NCBI RefSeq assembly: GCF_000739995.1
Contig: NZ_BBJX01000004.1
Span: forward strand, 372,001 to 436,000
Source: Comamonas granuli NBRC 101663
Lineage (GTDB): Bacteria; Pseudomonadota; Gammaproteobacteria; Burkholderiales; Burkholderiaceae_C
Direction: 5' to 3'
Length of the DNA stretch: 64,000 bases
The translations under genes were made by a program, and so were the position numbers. The notes beneath the pieces are model-generated. The model saw only the letters and a list, made by a program, of their open reading frames with translations, did no database searches and was not told the origin of the DNA. Below, in pieces: positions 38,489 to 51,802 of the stretch (position 1 is the first letter of the stretch; the number at the start of each line of letters is the position of its first letter).

Positions 38489-38680
38489 ATGAAATTCAAC
38501 GTAGGTTCCATCGATCGCGTGCTGCGCATCGTCGTCGGTCTGGTGCTGGTAGGCCTCGCGGCCACGGGCACGGTGGGGGTATGGGGCTGGATCGGCGTGG
38601 TGCCGCTGGCCACCGGGCTGTTCGGCTTCTGCCCCGCCTACACGCTGCTGGGCATCAATACCTGCCCAATGAAAAAATAG
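38489..38680 (+). CDS. DUF2892 (YgaP-type transmembrane) protein
   Basis: A 63-residue protein with two hydrophobic helices (VLRIVVGLVLVGLAA and WIGVVPLATGLFGF) and the signature MKFNVGSIDRVLR ... FCPAYTLLGINTC, a typical short DUF2892. It is the last gene of the small sulfur operon and is followed by a strong hairpin terminator. AAAGGAG precedes the start. Confidence 0.9.
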   Translation: MKFNVGSIDRVLRIVVGLVLVGLAATGTVGVWGWIGVVPLATGLFGFCPAYTLLGINTCPMKK

Positions 38681-38693
38681 GCATGTAAAGCAA

Positions 38694-38742
38694 AAATAGC
38701 TTCCAGCGCCCTTTTCACGGGCGCTGGAAGCTATTGTTTTTA
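38694..38742. terminator. Bidirectional hairpin terminator between the DUF2892 gene and bioB
   Basis: AGCTTCCAGCGCCC and GGGCGCTGGAAGCT form a perfect 14-base-pair stem (38698-38711 with 38719-38732) extended by A/T pairs and flanked by A-rich and T-rich runs on either side. It lies between convergent genes and is itself a copy of the intergenic repeat family, so the repeat appears to serve as a terminator here. Confidence 0.85.
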
Positions 38743-38752
38743 TAGCAATCGC

Positions 38753-39826
38753 CTACCCGCACTGGCAGCCACCGCCGCAGCCTTGCACCGCGCTGGGCGC
38801 GGGGGCGGCGCCCTCTTCCTGCGTCTGGCGGCTGCGCAGGCCCAGCTTGCGCAGCAATTGCAGGTCGGCCCCGGCGTCGGGATTGCCGGTGACCAGCAGT
38901 TTGTCACCGTAGAAAATGGAATTGGCCCCCGCCAGGAAGCACAGCGCCTGCACGGCCTCGCCCAGTTGCTCGCGCCCGGCCGAGAGGCGCACGCGCGCCT
39001 TGGGCATGGTGATGCGGGCCACGGCAATCATGCGCACGAAGTCCAGCGGGTCTATGGGCGCGCTGTCGGCCAGCGGCGTGCCGGGCACGCGCACCAGTTG
39101 GTTGATGGGCACCGAGTCCGGGTAGGGGTCGAGATTGGCCAACTGCGCGATCAGCCCGGCGCGGTGCACCGGCGCTTCGCCCATGCCCACGATGCCGCCG
39201 CAGCACACGCGCAGGCCGGCGTCGCGCACATGCTGCAAGGTGTCGAGCCGCTCCTGGTAGTGGCGTGTGCTGACCACGTCCCGGTAGTACTCGGGGGCGG
39301 TGTCCAGGTTGTGGTTGTAGTAGTCCAGCCCGGCCGCCTTGAGCGCCTGGGCCTGCTCGGGCTGCAGCATGCCCAGGGTGGCGCAGGTCTCCAGGCCCAG
39401 GCCTTTGACGGCGGAGATCAGGCCCGCCACCTTCTCGATGTCGCGGTCCTTGGGTGCGCGCCAGGCAGCGCCCATGCAAAAGCGCGTGGCGCCCGCCTGC
39501 TTGGCAGCCTGCGCGGCCTGCAGCACCTCGTCCACCTCCAGCATTTTTTGGGCTTTGACGCCGGTGTCGAACTCGGCGGACTGCGGGCAGTAGCCGCAGT
39601 TTTCGGGGCAGCCGCCGGTCTTGACGGACAAGAGCGTGGCCAGCTCGATGTCGCCGTCCGGCCAGTGCTGGCGGTGCACGGTCTGGGCCTCGAAGACCAG
39701 GTCGAGCAAGGGGCGCTCCAGCAAGGCCTGGACGGCCGCCACGGACCAGCGCTGCGGCGCAGGCGCGGGCGGCGCGGGGGGCGGGACATGCACATGCACC
39801 GGGTGGGTGCCAAGGGCCTGGGTCAT
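38753..39826 (-). CDS. bioB: Biotin synthase
   Basis: Radical SAM enzyme inserting sulfur into dethiobiotin. The cluster-binding CxxxCxxC is in [24 protein letters not shown] and [10 protein letters not shown] are further BioB motifs. It has 357 residues; the ATG at 39826 follows a GGAGG site. The N-terminus carries a proline-rich extension of about 25 residues and the C-terminus ends in a cysteine/glycine cluster (GCGGGCQCG), beyond the usual end of the protein. Biotin made here is needed by the biotin carboxylase encoded 1 kb away. Confidence 0.97.
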   Translation of the reverse strand: MTQALGTHPVHVHVPPPAPPAPAPQRWSVAAVQALLERPLLDLVFEAQTVHRQHWPDGDIELATLLSVKTGGCPENCGYCPQSAEFDTGVKAQKMLEVDEVLQAAQAAKQAGATRFCMGAAWRAPKDRDIEKVAGLISAVKGLGLETCATLGMLQPEQAQALKAAGLDYYNHNLDTAPEYYRDVVSTRHYQERLDTLQHVRDAGLRVCCGGIVGMGEAPVHRAGLIAQLANLDPYPDSVPINQLVRVPGTPLADSAPIDPLDFVRMIAVARITMPKARVRLSAGREQLGEAVQALCFLAGANSIFYGDKLLVTGNPDAGADLQLLRKLGLRSRQTQEEGAAPAPSAVQGCGGGCQCG

Positions 39827-40226
39827 GCAAAAACCTCCATGGAGTGGGCGCCCGCCCGGGCGGGGCCCCGGCAGGCATTCAGGTAACAAATTGCGCCACG
39901 CAATGCTGCGTGGCACAGAACGCTCTCTGAAGATTCTGCCTCACAAAAATGCGCCGCATCCCGTCTTGCGACTCACATTTTGCGCCAATTCATAGCCAGT
40001 TCAAAAACCGGCATCTGCAGGTAAAAATACGCGCGGATGCAGTGTTTTGCCTGGCACTTGGCGGCCTTTGCCGCAACAGACCGCTTTCCCGGCCCCAAAG
40101 GCGGGCAAATGCGCAATCTGCTGGCAACGCGGCCCCGCATGGGCGCGCCGGATCGCAGTGCCGGCATGCGGGCGCCGGTGCAATCGACGCTGCGGAGCGC
40201 CCTGCCGGGCGCTTGGCGCCGCCGGC
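39827..40226. other. Gene-free region upstream of bioB
   Basis: No plausible gene in 400 bases. A perfect eight-base-pair hairpin (GCCACGCA-ATGC-TGCGTGGC, 39895-39914) lies about 70 bases upstream of bioB on the transcribed side. A/T-rich DNA at about 39930-40040 probably holds the bioB promoter. I found no clear BirA-type operator. Confidence 0.5.
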
Positions 40227-40688
40227 TCAGCCCAGCGCGGCGATCACCTCGGGCGGCGCCTGCACCAGCTCGATCAGCACGCCTTCTCCGGCAATGGGGA
40301 ATTCCTCGTTGCTCTTGGGGTGCAGAAAGCAGATGTCGTAGCCCGCTGCGCCCTTGCGGATGCCGCCGGGCGCAAAGCGCACGCCCTGGGCGGTGAGCCA
40401 TTCGACGGCGGCGGCCAGGTCGTCGATCCACAGGCCGATGTGGTTGAGCGGCGTGGTGTGCACGGCGGGTTTCTTGTCGATGTCGAGCGGCTGCATGATG
40501 TCCACCTCGACCTTGTGCGCACCCTGGCCCAGGGCCAGGATGTCCTCGTCGACGTTCTCGCGCTCGCTCTGGAAGCTGCCGGTCTGCGTGAGGCCGAGCA
40601 TGTCCACCCACAGGCGTTTCATGCGTGCCTTGTCGGTGCCGCCTATGGCCACCTGTTGCACACCCAGGACTTTGAAGGGCCGGTTCAT
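40227..40688 (-). CDS. VOC family protein, probable methylmalonyl-CoA epimerase
   Basis: A 153-residue vicinal-oxygen-chelate protein with two half-domains ([35 protein letters not shown]). FLHPKSNEE and GVLIELVQ near the end resemble methylmalonyl-CoA epimerase. Gene context supports this: it follows the biotin carboxylase in a set that otherwise holds propionyl-CoA carboxylase, mutase and MeaB but no other epimerase. It could instead be a glyoxalase of other specificity. Confidence 0.72.
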   Translation of the reverse strand: MNRPFKVLGVQQVAIGGTDKARMKRLWVDMLGLTQTGSFQSERENVDEDILALGQGAHKVEVDIMQPLDIDKKPAVHTTPLNHIGLWIDDLAAAVEWLTAQGVRFAPGGIRKGAAGYDICFLHPKSNEEFPIAGEGVLIELVQAPPEVIAALG

Positions 40689-40689
40689 T

Positions 40690-40745
40690 TTTGCTCCTAC
40701 GTTGATAGCTGCCAGCGATTGCTCCACAAGCGCTGGAGGCCCATT

Positions 40746-40746
<1 letters not shown>
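40690..40746. repeat. Intergenic inverted-repeat family copy
   Basis: TTGATAGCTGCCAGCGATTG, a spacer and CAAGCGCTGGAGGCCCATTT, filling almost the whole gap between the VOC gene and pccA. Confidence 0.65.
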
Positions 40747-42794
<2,048 letters not shown>

Positions 42795-42834
42795 TTTTTC
42801 TCCGTTGTCTTGTGCGCAATGGACCGGGTCGGGC

Positions 42835-43455
42835 TCACTGCAATCCCAGTTCCTTGCGCATGGCAAGGTTGCGTGCCATGGCGCGCTGGTAGGCCGGCCG
42901 TGCATTCAGGCGGTCGACATAGGCCTGGAAGTCGGGCGTGGGTTCGAGCAGCTTGAATTCCAGCATGTAGCGCAGCGTGCCGCCGAACACCACGTCGGCC
43001 ATGGAAAACGCCTCGCCCAGCACGAAACTCCTGCCGGCAATGGCGCTGTGCGCCGCGGCCAGCATCGAGGCGTGGTTGCCCCAGCCGGCGGAGACCTCGC
43101 GCACCTCCCAGTGGCCGGCCTTGGCCATCACGGCGGGCTCGATCACGCCGGGCGCGAAGAAGGACCAGCGCAGGTAGGCGCCGCGCCGCGGGTCGTCCAG
43201 CGCAGGCGCCAGGCGAGCCGGGGCGTAGCGATCGGCCAGGTAGAGCGCGATGGCGGCGGCCTCGGTGACGACGACCTCGCCATCGACCAGCGTGGGCAGC
43301 TTGCCCATGGGATTGAGGGCCAGCAGCTCGGGGCCCTTTTGCTCGCCCTGCAGGAGGTCGAGCACCTTGAGCGTGTAGGCCACGCCCGCCTCCTCCAGCG
43401 CCCACAGCGTTCCCGCGGCGCGGGAATAGGGGTGGTAGTACAAAGTGATGGACAT
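42835..43455 (-). CDS. Glutathione S-transferase family protein
   Basis: A 206-residue cytosolic GST: thioredoxin-like N-terminal domain (SITLYYHPYSRAAG, then MGKLPTLVDGE and TEAAAIALYLAD, the glutathione-binding blocks) and a helical C-terminal domain with MADVVFGGTLRYML. The second ATG (43455) has GGAG at good spacing; the first (43461) does not. It lies inside the propionate gene set, between the two carboxylase subunit genes, although no role for a GST there is known to me. Confidence 0.9.
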   Translation of the reverse strand: MSITLYYHPYSRAAGTLWALEEAGVAYTLKVLDLLQGEQKGPELLALNPMGKLPTLVDGEVVVTEAAAIALYLADRYAPARLAPALDDPRRGAYLRWSFFAPGVIEPAVMAKAGHWEVREVSAGWGNHASMLAAAHSAIAGRSFVLGEAFSMADVVFGGTLRYMLEFKLLEPTPDFQAYVDRLNARPAYQRAMARNLAMRKELGLQ

Positions 43456-43493
43456 GGCCATGCTCCTTTCTCAGTACCCGTGGGTGGACCCCA

Positions 43494-45026
<1,533 letters not shown>

Positions 45027-45047
45027 GGCTATCGTCCTTGGTGTGAA

Positions 45048-45110
45048 TCGTTTTTGCTATGTATTTGAGAGCTTCTAGCGCTTACCCAGATTGGGCTGCA
45101 AGCAAATTTC
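45048..45110. repeat. Intergenic inverted-repeat family copy
   Basis: TTTTTGCTATGTATTTGAGAGCTTCTAGCGCTTAC followed by GGGCTGCAAGCAAATTTCTTGCTGCA. The copy overlaps the 3' end of meaB and fills the gap to pccB. Confidence 0.5.
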
Positions 45111-46089
45111 TTGCTGCAGTGCTGGCGGCGATGCGGCCCGCGGCCACGTCGCTTTGCATCTGCGGCAGCAGCGCCCGCACCGCCGGGTGCTGGCGAAAAG
45201 CCTGCTTGAGGCCGTAGTCGATGCGCTCCCACATCCAGGCCAGGGCCTGGCGTTCGCGCCGCGCGGCCAGGCGGCCGTTGGCGGTCTGCAGGCGGCGGAA
45301 CTCGCACACCGCCTCCCAGAAGGCGTCCATGCCCTGGTGCTGCAGCGCGCTGATCTGCAGCACGCGCGGATGCCATTGGCGCGCGTCGTGCGGGTTGTGC
45401 TCGGGGTTGCCGTGCAGGCCCAGCAGGCGCAGGCTGGAGGTGATTTGCGCCTGCGCGCGCGTGGCGGCGGCCGGGTCGATGTCGGCCTTGTTGATGACCA
45501 CCAGGTCGGCCAGCTCCATCACGCCCTTCTTGATGGCCTGCAGGTCGTCGCCCGCATTGGGCAGTTGCAGCACGCAGAACATGTCGGTCATGCCGTGCAC
45601 GGCCGTCTCGCTCTGGCCCACGCCCACGGTCTCGACGATGACCACGTCGTAGCCCGCCGCCTCGCAGACGAGCAGGCTCTCGCGCGTCTTCTCCGCCACG
45701 CCGCCCAGCGTGCCGCCGCTGGGGCTGGGGCGGATGTAGGCGCGCTCGTGCATGGAGAGCTGCTCCATGCGCGTCTTGTCGCCCAGGATGGAGCCGCCCG
45801 AGACGGAGGAGGATGGGTCTATGGCCAGCACCGCCACCTTGAGCCCCTGCCCCACCAGGTACAGGCCCAGCGCCTCGATGAAGGTGCTCTTGCCCACGCC
45901 GGGCACGCCGCTGATGCCCAGGCGCAGGGCCTTGCCGGTGTGGGGCAGCAAGGCGGTCAGCAGCGCATCGGCCTGCGCGCGGTGGTCGGCGCGGGTCGAC
46001 TCCAGCAGGGTGATGGCCTTGGCCATGGCGCGGCGCCGCGCTGCGGGCGCGCCCTGCAGGATGCCTTGCAGCCACTGCGCCGGGATCAC
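45082..46089 (-). CDS. meaB: Methylmalonyl-CoA mutase-associated GTPase MeaB
   Basis: G3E-family GTPase chaperone that protects and loads cobalamin into methylmalonyl-CoA mutase. Its 335 residues show the P-loop [13 protein letters not shown](S)[22 protein letters not shown] and NKAD. The GTG at 46089 overlaps the mutase stop by four bases, fixing the start; the upstream open frame is inside the mutase gene. Confidence 0.95.
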   Translation of the reverse strand: MIPAQWLQGILQGAPAARRRAMAKAITLLESTRADHRAQADALLTALLPHTGKALRLGISGVPGVGKSTFIEALGLYLVGQGLKVAVLAIDPSSSVSGGSILGDKTRMEQLSMHERAYIRPSPSGGTLGGVAEKTRESLLVCEAAGYDVVIVETVGVGQSETAVHGMTDMFCVLQLPNAGDDLQAIKKGVMELADLVVINKADIDPAAATRAQAQITSSLRLLGLHGNPEHNPHDARQWHPRVLQISALQHQGMDAFWEAVCEFRRLQTANGRLAARRERQALAWMWERIDYGLKQAFRQHPAVRALLPQMQSDVAAGRIAASTAARNLLAAQSG

Positions 46090-48257
46090 TGGGCCACAGC
46101 CTTCTTGATCTGCTCCAGCACATCCTTGGCGCTGGCCGGTATCGGCGTGCCGGGGCCGTAAATGCCCTTGACGCCTGCGTTGTAGAGGTATTCGTAGTCC
46201 TGCTGCGGGATCACGCCGCCCACGAAGACGATGATGTCGTCCGCGCCCTGCGCCTTGAGCGCCTCGATGATGGCCGGCACCAGCGTCTTGTGGCCCGCCG
46301 CCAGGGTGGAGACGCCCACGGCGTGTACGTCGTTCTCTATGGCCTGGCGCGCGCATTCCTCGGGGGTCTGGAACAGCGGGCCGATGTCCACGTCGAAGCC
46401 CAGGTCGGCAAAGGCGGTGGAGACGACCTTGGCGCCGCGGTCGTGGCCGTCCTGGCCGAGCTTGGCGATCATCACGCGCGGGCGGCGGCCCTGCTGGGCG
46501 GCGAAGGCCTCGATCTCGGACTTGAGTTTTTCCCAGCCTTCGGCCGAGTCGTAAGCGGCAGCGTACACACCGGTCACCTTTTGCGTATCGGCGCGGTGGC
46601 GCCCAAAGACTTTTTCCAGCGCGTCGGACACCTCGCCCACCGTGGCGCGCAGGCGGATCGCGCGGATCGACAGGTCGAGCAGGTTGCCCTGGCCGGATTC
46701 TGCTGCGAAAGTAAGAGCAGCCAGCGCTTGCTCCACGGCGCTTTGGTCGCGTTTTGCCTTGATGGCGCCCAGGCGCGCGATCTGGTTCTCGCGCACCTTG
46801 ACGTTGTCCACCTCCAGGATGTCCACCGGGTCTTCCTTGGCGAGCTTGTACTTGTTCACGCCGACGATGACTTCGCGCCCCGAGTCGATGCGCGCCTGCT
46901 TCTCGGCGGCGGCGGCCTCGATCTTGAGCTTGGCCCAGCCGCTGTCCACGGCCGCCGTCATGCCGCCCATGGCCTCGACTTCCTCGATGATCTTCCAGGC
47001 GGCATCCGCCATGTCCTGGGTGAGCTTTTCCATCATGTAGGAGCCGGCCCAGGGGTCGATCACGTTGGTGATGTGGGTCTCCTCCTGGATGATGAGCTGG
47101 GTGTTGCGCGCAATGCGGGCGCTGAACTCCGTGGGCAGCGCAATGGCTTCATCCAGCGCATTGGTGTGCAGCGACTGCGTGCCGCCGAACACCGCCGCCA
47201 TGGCCTCGATGGTGGTGCGCACCACGTTGTTGTACGGGTCCTGCTCGGTCAGCGACCAGCCGGAGGTCTGGCAGTGCGTGCGCAGCATCAGGCTCTTGGG
47301 GTTCTTGGCGTGGAAGCCCTTCATGATGCGGCACCACAAGAGGCGCGCGGCGCGCATCTTGGCGATTTCCAGGTAGAAGTTCATGCCGATCGCCCAGAAG
47401 AAGGACAGGCGGCCGGCGAAATCGTCCACGTCCATGCCCTTGGCAATGGCGGTCTTCACGTATTCCTTGCCGTCGGCCAGGGTGAAGGCCAATTCCAGGG
47501 CCTGGTTGGCACCCGCCTCCTGCATGTGGTAGCCCGAGATCGAAATCGAGTTGAACCTGGGCATGTTCTGGCTCGTGTACTCGATGATGTCGCCGATGAT
47601 GCGCATCGACGGCTTGGGCGGGTAGATGTAGGTGTTGCGGACCATGAACTCCTTGAGGATGTCGTTCTGGATGGTCCCGGACAGCTTGTCCTGCGGCACG
47701 CCCTGCTCCTCGGCCGCCACCACGTAGCCCGCGAGCACCGGCAGCACGGCGCCGTTCATGGTCATGGAGACCGACACCTTGTCCAGCGGAATGCCGTCGA
47801 ACAGGATCTTCATGTCCTCCACGCTGTCGATGGCCACGCCGGCCTTGCCCACGTCGCCCGTCACGCGCGGATGGTCGCTGTCATAGCCGCGGTGCGTGGC
47901 CAGGTCAAAGGCCACCGACACGCCCTGCCCGCCCGCGGCCAGGGCCTTGCGGTAGAAGGCGTTGGACTCTTCGGCCGTGGAAAAACCGGCGTACTGGCGG
48001 ATGGTCCAGGGGCGCACGGCGTACATGGTGGCCTGCGGGCCGCGCAGGTAGGGCTCGAAGCCCGGCAGCGTGTTGGCGTAGGGCAGGCCCTGCGTGTCTT
48101 CGGCCGTGTACAGCGGCTTGACGGTGATGCCGTCGGGCGTGCGCCAGTTCAGGGCGCTCACGTCGCCGCCCGGGGCCGATTTGGCGGCGGCCTTGGCCCA
48201 GTCTGCCAAGGTGGCGGGCGCGAACAAGGGCTCGGTGGAGGGGTGCTGGTCGCTCAT
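46086..48257 (-). CDS. scpA: Methylmalonyl-CoA mutase (single-chain)
   Basis: Adenosylcobalamin enzyme interconverting (R)-methylmalonyl-CoA and succinyl-CoA. At 723 residues it has an N-terminal TIM-barrel domain ([18 protein letters not shown]) and a C-terminal cobalamin domain with the axial histidine in [10 protein letters not shown]. An unusual patch at 46701-46760 encodes [17 protein letters not shown] with codons (CTT ACT TTC) unlike the surroundings and resembles the intergenic repeat family. It is the first gene of the mcm-meaB pair and divergent from a GntR-type regulator. Confidence 0.97.
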   Translation of the reverse strand: MSDQHPSTEPLFAPATLADWAKAAAKSAPGGDVSALNWRTPDGITVKPLYTAEDTQGLPYANTLPGFEPYLRGPQATMYAVRPWTIRQYAGFSTAEESNAFYRKALAAGGQGVSVAFDLATHRGYDSDHPRVTGDVGKAGVAIDSVEDMKILFDGIPLDKVSVSMTMNGAVLPVLAGYVVAAEEQGVPQDKLSGTIQNDILKEFMVRNTYIYPPKPSMRIIGDIIEYTSQNMPRFNSISISGYHMQEAGANQALELAFTLADGKEYVKTAIAKGMDVDDFAGRLSFFWAIGMNFYLEIAKMRAARLLWCRIMKGFHAKNPKSLMLRTHCQTSGWSLTEQDPYNNVVRTTIEAMAAVFGGTQSLHTNALDEAIALPTEFSARIARNTQLIIQEETHITNVIDPWAGSYMMEKLTQDMADAAWKIIEEVEAMGGMTAAVDSGWAKLKIEAAAAEKQARIDSGREVIVGVNKYKLAKEDPVDILEVDNVKVRENQIARLGAIKAKRDQSAVEQALAALTFAAESGQGNLLDLSIRAIRLRATVGEVSDALEKVFGRHRADTQKVTGVYAAAYDSAEGWEKLKSEIEAFAAQQGRRPRVMIAKLGQDGHDRGAKVVSTAFADLGFDVDIGPLFQTPEECARQAIENDVHAVGVSTLAAGHKTLVPAIIEALKAQGADDIIVFVGGVIPQQDYEYLYNAGVKGIYGPGTPIPASAKDVLEQIKKAVAQ
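46701..46760. repeat. Repeat-family-like sequence inside the methylmalonyl-CoA mutase gene
   Basis: AAGTAAGAGCAGCCAGCGCTTGCTCCACGGCGCTTTGG matches the shape and half-sites of the intergenic repeats (compare 40690-40746), but lies within coding sequence and keeps the reading frame. Confidence 0.5.
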
Positions 48258-48376
48258 GTCGGGGATTCTCCGGGGGGATGCGGGGGACGGTGGCAGGGCA
48301 ATCCCTGTTGTTACCGCAAGTTTACATCATTCATAATTATTCATTCAAAATATTCTCTGCAGCTTACAATCACTCC

Positions 48377-49012
48377 ATGTCTGCCGTCACCCTCACCCCC
48401 CGCGCCCTGTACGAAGACGTGGCCGAGCTGCTGCGCCAGCGCATCTTCCGGCGCGAGCTCGAGCCGGGCAGTTGGATTGACGAGCTCAAGATCGCCGAGG
48501 AACTGGGCATCAGCCGCACGCCCCTGCGCGAGGCGCTCAAGGTGCTCGCCGCCGAAGGCCTGGTCACCATGAAGGTGCGCCGCGGCGCCTACGTCACGGA
48601 GATGTCGGAAAAGGACTTGCGCGACGTCTACCACCTGCTCAGCCTGCTCGAGAGCGACGCCGCCGCCGTGGTCGCGGCCCAGGGCAGCGACGCGGATTTG
48701 CAGTCCCTGCAGGCGCTGCACGAGGAACTCGAAGCCGCCGCTGGCGAGCGCGACCGCTTCTTTGCCATCAACGAGCGCTTCCACATGCGCCTGCTGGAGC
48801 TGGCCGACAACCGCTGGCGCAGCCAGATGGTGACGGACCTGCGCAAGGTCATGAAGCTCAACCGCCACCACTCCCTGCTCAAGCAGGGGCGCATCGTCGA
48901 CTCGCTGGCCGAGCACCGCCGCCTGATGCAGGCGCTGCACGCGCGCGATGCCCAGGCCACGCGCCTGGCCATGCAGGAGCACTTCCGCCAGGGGCTGGAA
49001 GCCGCCACCTGA
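48377..49012 (+). CDS. GntR family regulator (FadR/FCD type)
   Basis: A 211-residue regulator: N-terminal winged helix (YEDVAELLRQRIFRRELEPGSWI, then ISRTPLREALKVLAAEGLV) and a helical FCD ligand domain with metal-binding histidines (NERFHMRL, EHRRLMQAL). Divergent from the mutase gene across an A/T-rich 119-base gap containing ATTCAT-AATT-ATTCAT repeats, so it is the likely regulator of the propionyl-CoA pathway here. Confidence 0.92.
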   Translation: MSAVTLTPRALYEDVAELLRQRIFRRELEPGSWIDELKIAEELGISRTPLREALKVLAAEGLVTMKVRRGAYVTEMSEKDLRDVYHLLSLLESDAAAVVAAQGSDADLQSLQALHEELEAAAGERDRFFAINERFHMRLLELADNRWRSQMVTDLRKVMKLNRHHSLLKQGRIVDSLAEHRRLMQALHARDAQATRLAMQEHFRQGLEAAT

Positions 49013-49107
49013 GCGGCGCGGCGCTGCCGCGGGCCTGCGGCGCTATGATTTCAGGGTTTTCCCTGATGTGCACCCCCTCGGCGCGCATCACTCCGGAGCC
49101 CGCCACC

Positions 49108-50958
49108 ATGATCTCTGCCCCTTCCAGCCTGGCAGCAGTGCAGACCCTGCCCGAACTGCTGGCCCTGCGCGCTGCACACACCCCCGCCGGCGAGGCCTAC
49201 CGCGCCTTCGACCCCGCCAGCCAGACCTGGCGCAGCCTGAACTGGGCGCAGACGGCCGAGCGCGTGGAGCGCTGGCGCAGTGCCCTGGCCGCCATGGAGC
49301 TGCCGCGCGGCGCGCGCATCGCCATCCTGCTGCCCAACGGGCTCGACGCCATGAGCATGGACCAGGCCACGCTGGCCTGCGGCCATGTGCCCGTGCCGCT
49401 GCACGCCATCGACAACCCGGGCAGCATCGCCTACATCCTGGCCGATTGCGAGGCCGCGCTGCTGGTGCTGGAGACCGCGGAGCAATGGGAGCGCATCCAG
49501 GCCGTGGGCACCGCCCTGCCCCATCTGCGCGGCGTGCTGCTCACCCAGCCCGCGCAGGCCGGCCCTGCCCGCAGCCGCGCGCCCGCCGGGGTGCCCTGCT
49601 GGGCGCTGGCGGACTGGCTGGCGCATGCCGACGGCGCAGCCGCGCCGGCCACGCCGCCCACGGCCGACGACCTGGCCGCCATCGTCTACACCTCGGGCAC
49701 CACGGGCAAACCCAAGGGCGTGATGCTGACGCACCGCAACGTGGTCTCCGACGTCCAGGCCGTGCTGCAGCGCATCACCCCCACGCCCGAAGACGTGTTC
49801 CTCTCTTTTCTGCCGCTGTCGCACACCTTCGAGCGCACCGCGGGCTACTACCTGCCCCTGGCCGCGGGCTGCTGCGTGGCCTACGCCCGCTCGGTGGCGC
49901 TGTTGTCCGAGGACCTGCGCAGCGTGCGCCCCACGGTACTGATCTCGGTGCCGCGCATCTACGAGCGCGTGCACGCCAAGGTGCTGGAGTCGCTGGCCCC
50001 CTCACGCCTGCGCACCCGCCTGTTCGAGGCCGCCGTGGCCGTGGGCTGGCGGCGCTTTTGCGCGGCGCAGGGCCTGCCCGCCCCCAGGCCGCAGGATGCC
50101 CAAGCCGCGGGGGCCTGGGCCGCCCTGCCCTGGCCGCTGCTGCAGCGCCTGGTGGCGCGCCCGCTGCTGGCGCAGTTCGGCGGGCGCGTGCGCGTGGCCG
50201 TGAGCGGCGGCGCGCCGCTGTCGGCGAGCATCGCGCGCTGCTTCCTGGGGCTGGGGCTGCCGGTGCTGCAGGGCTACGGCATGACGGAGACCTCGCCCGT
50301 GGTGTCCGTCAATGCGCTGGACGACAACCACCCCGCCAGCGTGGGCCGGGCGCTGCCGGGCGTGGAGGTGCGCATCGGCGACAACCGCGAGCTGCAGGTG
50401 CGCGGCCCCATCGTGATGCAGGGCTACTGGAAGCGGCCCGAGGACACGGCGCGCACCCTCTCGCCCGAGGGCTGGCTGGGCACGGGCGACCAGGCCGAGA
50501 TCATCGACGGGCGCATCCATATTCGGGGTCGCATCAAGGAAATCATCGTCACCTCCGCCGGCGAGAAGGTGCCGCCGGCCGACCTGGAGCTGGCTGTAAC
50601 CGCCGACCCGCTGTTCGAGCAGGCCTTCGTGGTGGGCGAGAACCTGCCCTTCATCGCCTGCGTGGCGGTGGTGCACCCCGAGGAATGGCAGCGCGTGGCG
50701 CGCCACCTGGGGCTGGACCCCAAGGACCCGGCCAGCCTCGACCACCCGGCCGCGCGCCAGGAGGCGCTGGCACGCATCGCCCGCCACACGGCAGGCTTTG
50801 CGCGCTACGCCGTGCCGCGCGCCGTGCACCTGGTGCAGGAGCCCTGGACCATAGAGAACGGGCTCATGACCCCCACGCTCAAGCTCAAGCGCAGCAACCT
50901 CATGGCGCGCTACGCCGCCCCCATCGAGGCCCTGTACCAGCGAGCCACAGGCCGCTGA
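49108..50958 (+). CDS. AMP-dependent acyl-CoA synthetase (long-chain fatty acid type)
   Basis: A 616-residue ligase forming acyl-CoA from a carboxylic acid, ATP and CoA. The P-loop is YTSGTTGKPKGVMLTH, followed by FLPLSHTFER, the adenylate motif GYGMTETSPVVS and the hinge GRIKEIIVTSAGEKV. These are typical of long-chain (FadD15-like) synthetases. The ATG at 49108 follows a GGAG site. The substrate cannot be fixed. No signal or membrane segment. Confidence 0.92.
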   Translation: MISAPSSLAAVQTLPELLALRAAHTPAGEAYRAFDPASQTWRSLNWAQTAERVERWRSALAAMELPRGARIAILLPNGLDAMSMDQATLACGHVPVPLHAIDNPGSIAYILADCEAALLVLETAEQWERIQAVGTALPHLRGVLLTQPAQAGPARSRAPAGVPCWALADWLAHADGAAAPATPPTADDLAAIVYTSGTTGKPKGVMLTHRNVVSDVQAVLQRITPTPEDVFLSFLPLSHTFERTAGYYLPLAAGCCVAYARSVALLSEDLRSVRPTVLISVPRIYERVHAKVLESLAPSRLRTRLFEAAVAVGWRRFCAAQGLPAPRPQDAQAAGAWAALPWPLLQRLVARPLLAQFGGRVRVAVSGGAPLSASIARCFLGLGLPVLQGYGMTETSPVVSVNALDDNHPASVGRALPGVEVRIGDNRELQVRGPIVMQGYWKRPEDTARTLSPEGWLGTGDQAEIIDGRIHIRGRIKEIIVTSAGEKVPPADLELAVTADPLFEQAFVVGENLPFIACVAVVHPEEWQRVARHLGLDPKDPASLDHPAARQEALARIARHTAGFARYAVPRAVHLVQEPWTIENGLMTPTLKLKRSNLMARYAAPIEALYQRATGR

Positions 50959-51073
50959 ACCAGCTGCGGCCGTGGCGCGCGGACCGCAAGGCGGCGGAAA
51001 CAAGCGGAAACATCTGGCCGGATACCTGCGCCTGCCCTATGCTATGGGCAGGTCAGCCATCGAACGCACCCGC

Positions 51074-51766
51074 ATGAAAACCACCGACAAGCCCGTCGTG
51101 TACGGCATCGAAGACATCCTCACCAGCCTGTGCAACTCGGTCACCCGGGTGCTGAACAAGGCCACGCAGAGCGACATCCGCTACTCGGGCATGGTGCAGC
51201 GCATCACGCGCACCTGCCTCAAGCCCGACATCGGCTGCTTCGTGCTCTTCGATGGCGGGTTCTCGGGCCTGGTCATCATCAACTTCTCGGCCCAGGCGGC
51301 CATGGAGCTGTATTCCAAGTACATGCTGCACATGGGCATGGCGCGCGAAGACCTGGCGGGCTCGTTCACCGCCGACGAGGTGGGCAACGTCATGGGCGAG
51401 CTGATGAACCAGGTGCTGGGCGACTTCACCAGCAAGGTGCACCGCGAGCTGCAAACCCACATCACCCAGAGCCAGCCCAAGATGATGGCGCTGAACAAGC
51501 AGGTGCTGCTGAGCGTGGACGCCAACCTCGACCAGCCCGAGGCGCGGCGCGTGACCTTCTACACCGCGGCCAACCACCTGTTCTACCTGGAGATGGCGAT
51601 CGACCGCACGGAGTTCATCCAGCTCTACGACTTCGCGCCGCAGGAGGCGCCGGACCCCGACGCCCTGATCGCCCAGGCGCACGCCCAGGGGGCAGCGCCC
51701 CGGGCCGAAGCCGCCGCGTCGGCCTCCAGCGACACCGACGACCTGCTCAAATCCCTGGGCATGTAG
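51074..51766 (+). CDS. DUF3334 family protein (CheX-like)
   Basis: A 230-residue cytoplasmic protein recognised as DUF3334. The segment ADEVGNVMGELMNQVLGDFTSKV resembles the active helix of CheC/CheX phosphatases (E-x-N pattern partly present), and the fold may be related, but the role is unknown. The C-terminal 35 residues are low-complexity, ending TDDLLKSLGM. The ATG at 51074 is chosen; upstream in-frame starts at 51041 and before lack family similarity. Confidence 0.82.
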   Translation: MKTTDKPVVYGIEDILTSLCNSVTRVLNKATQSDIRYSGMVQRITRTCLKPDIGCFVLFDGGFSGLVIINFSAQAAMELYSKYMLHMGMAREDLAGSFTADEVGNVMGELMNQVLGDFTSKVHRELQTHITQSQPKMMALNKQVLLSVDANLDQPEARRVTFYTAANHLFYLEMAIDRTEFIQLYDFAPQEAPDPDALIAQAHAQGAAPRAEAAASASSDTDDLLKSLGM

Positions 51767-51802
51767 GGCGCCCGCCCGCAGCGCCCAGCAGCGCCCAGCG
51801 GC

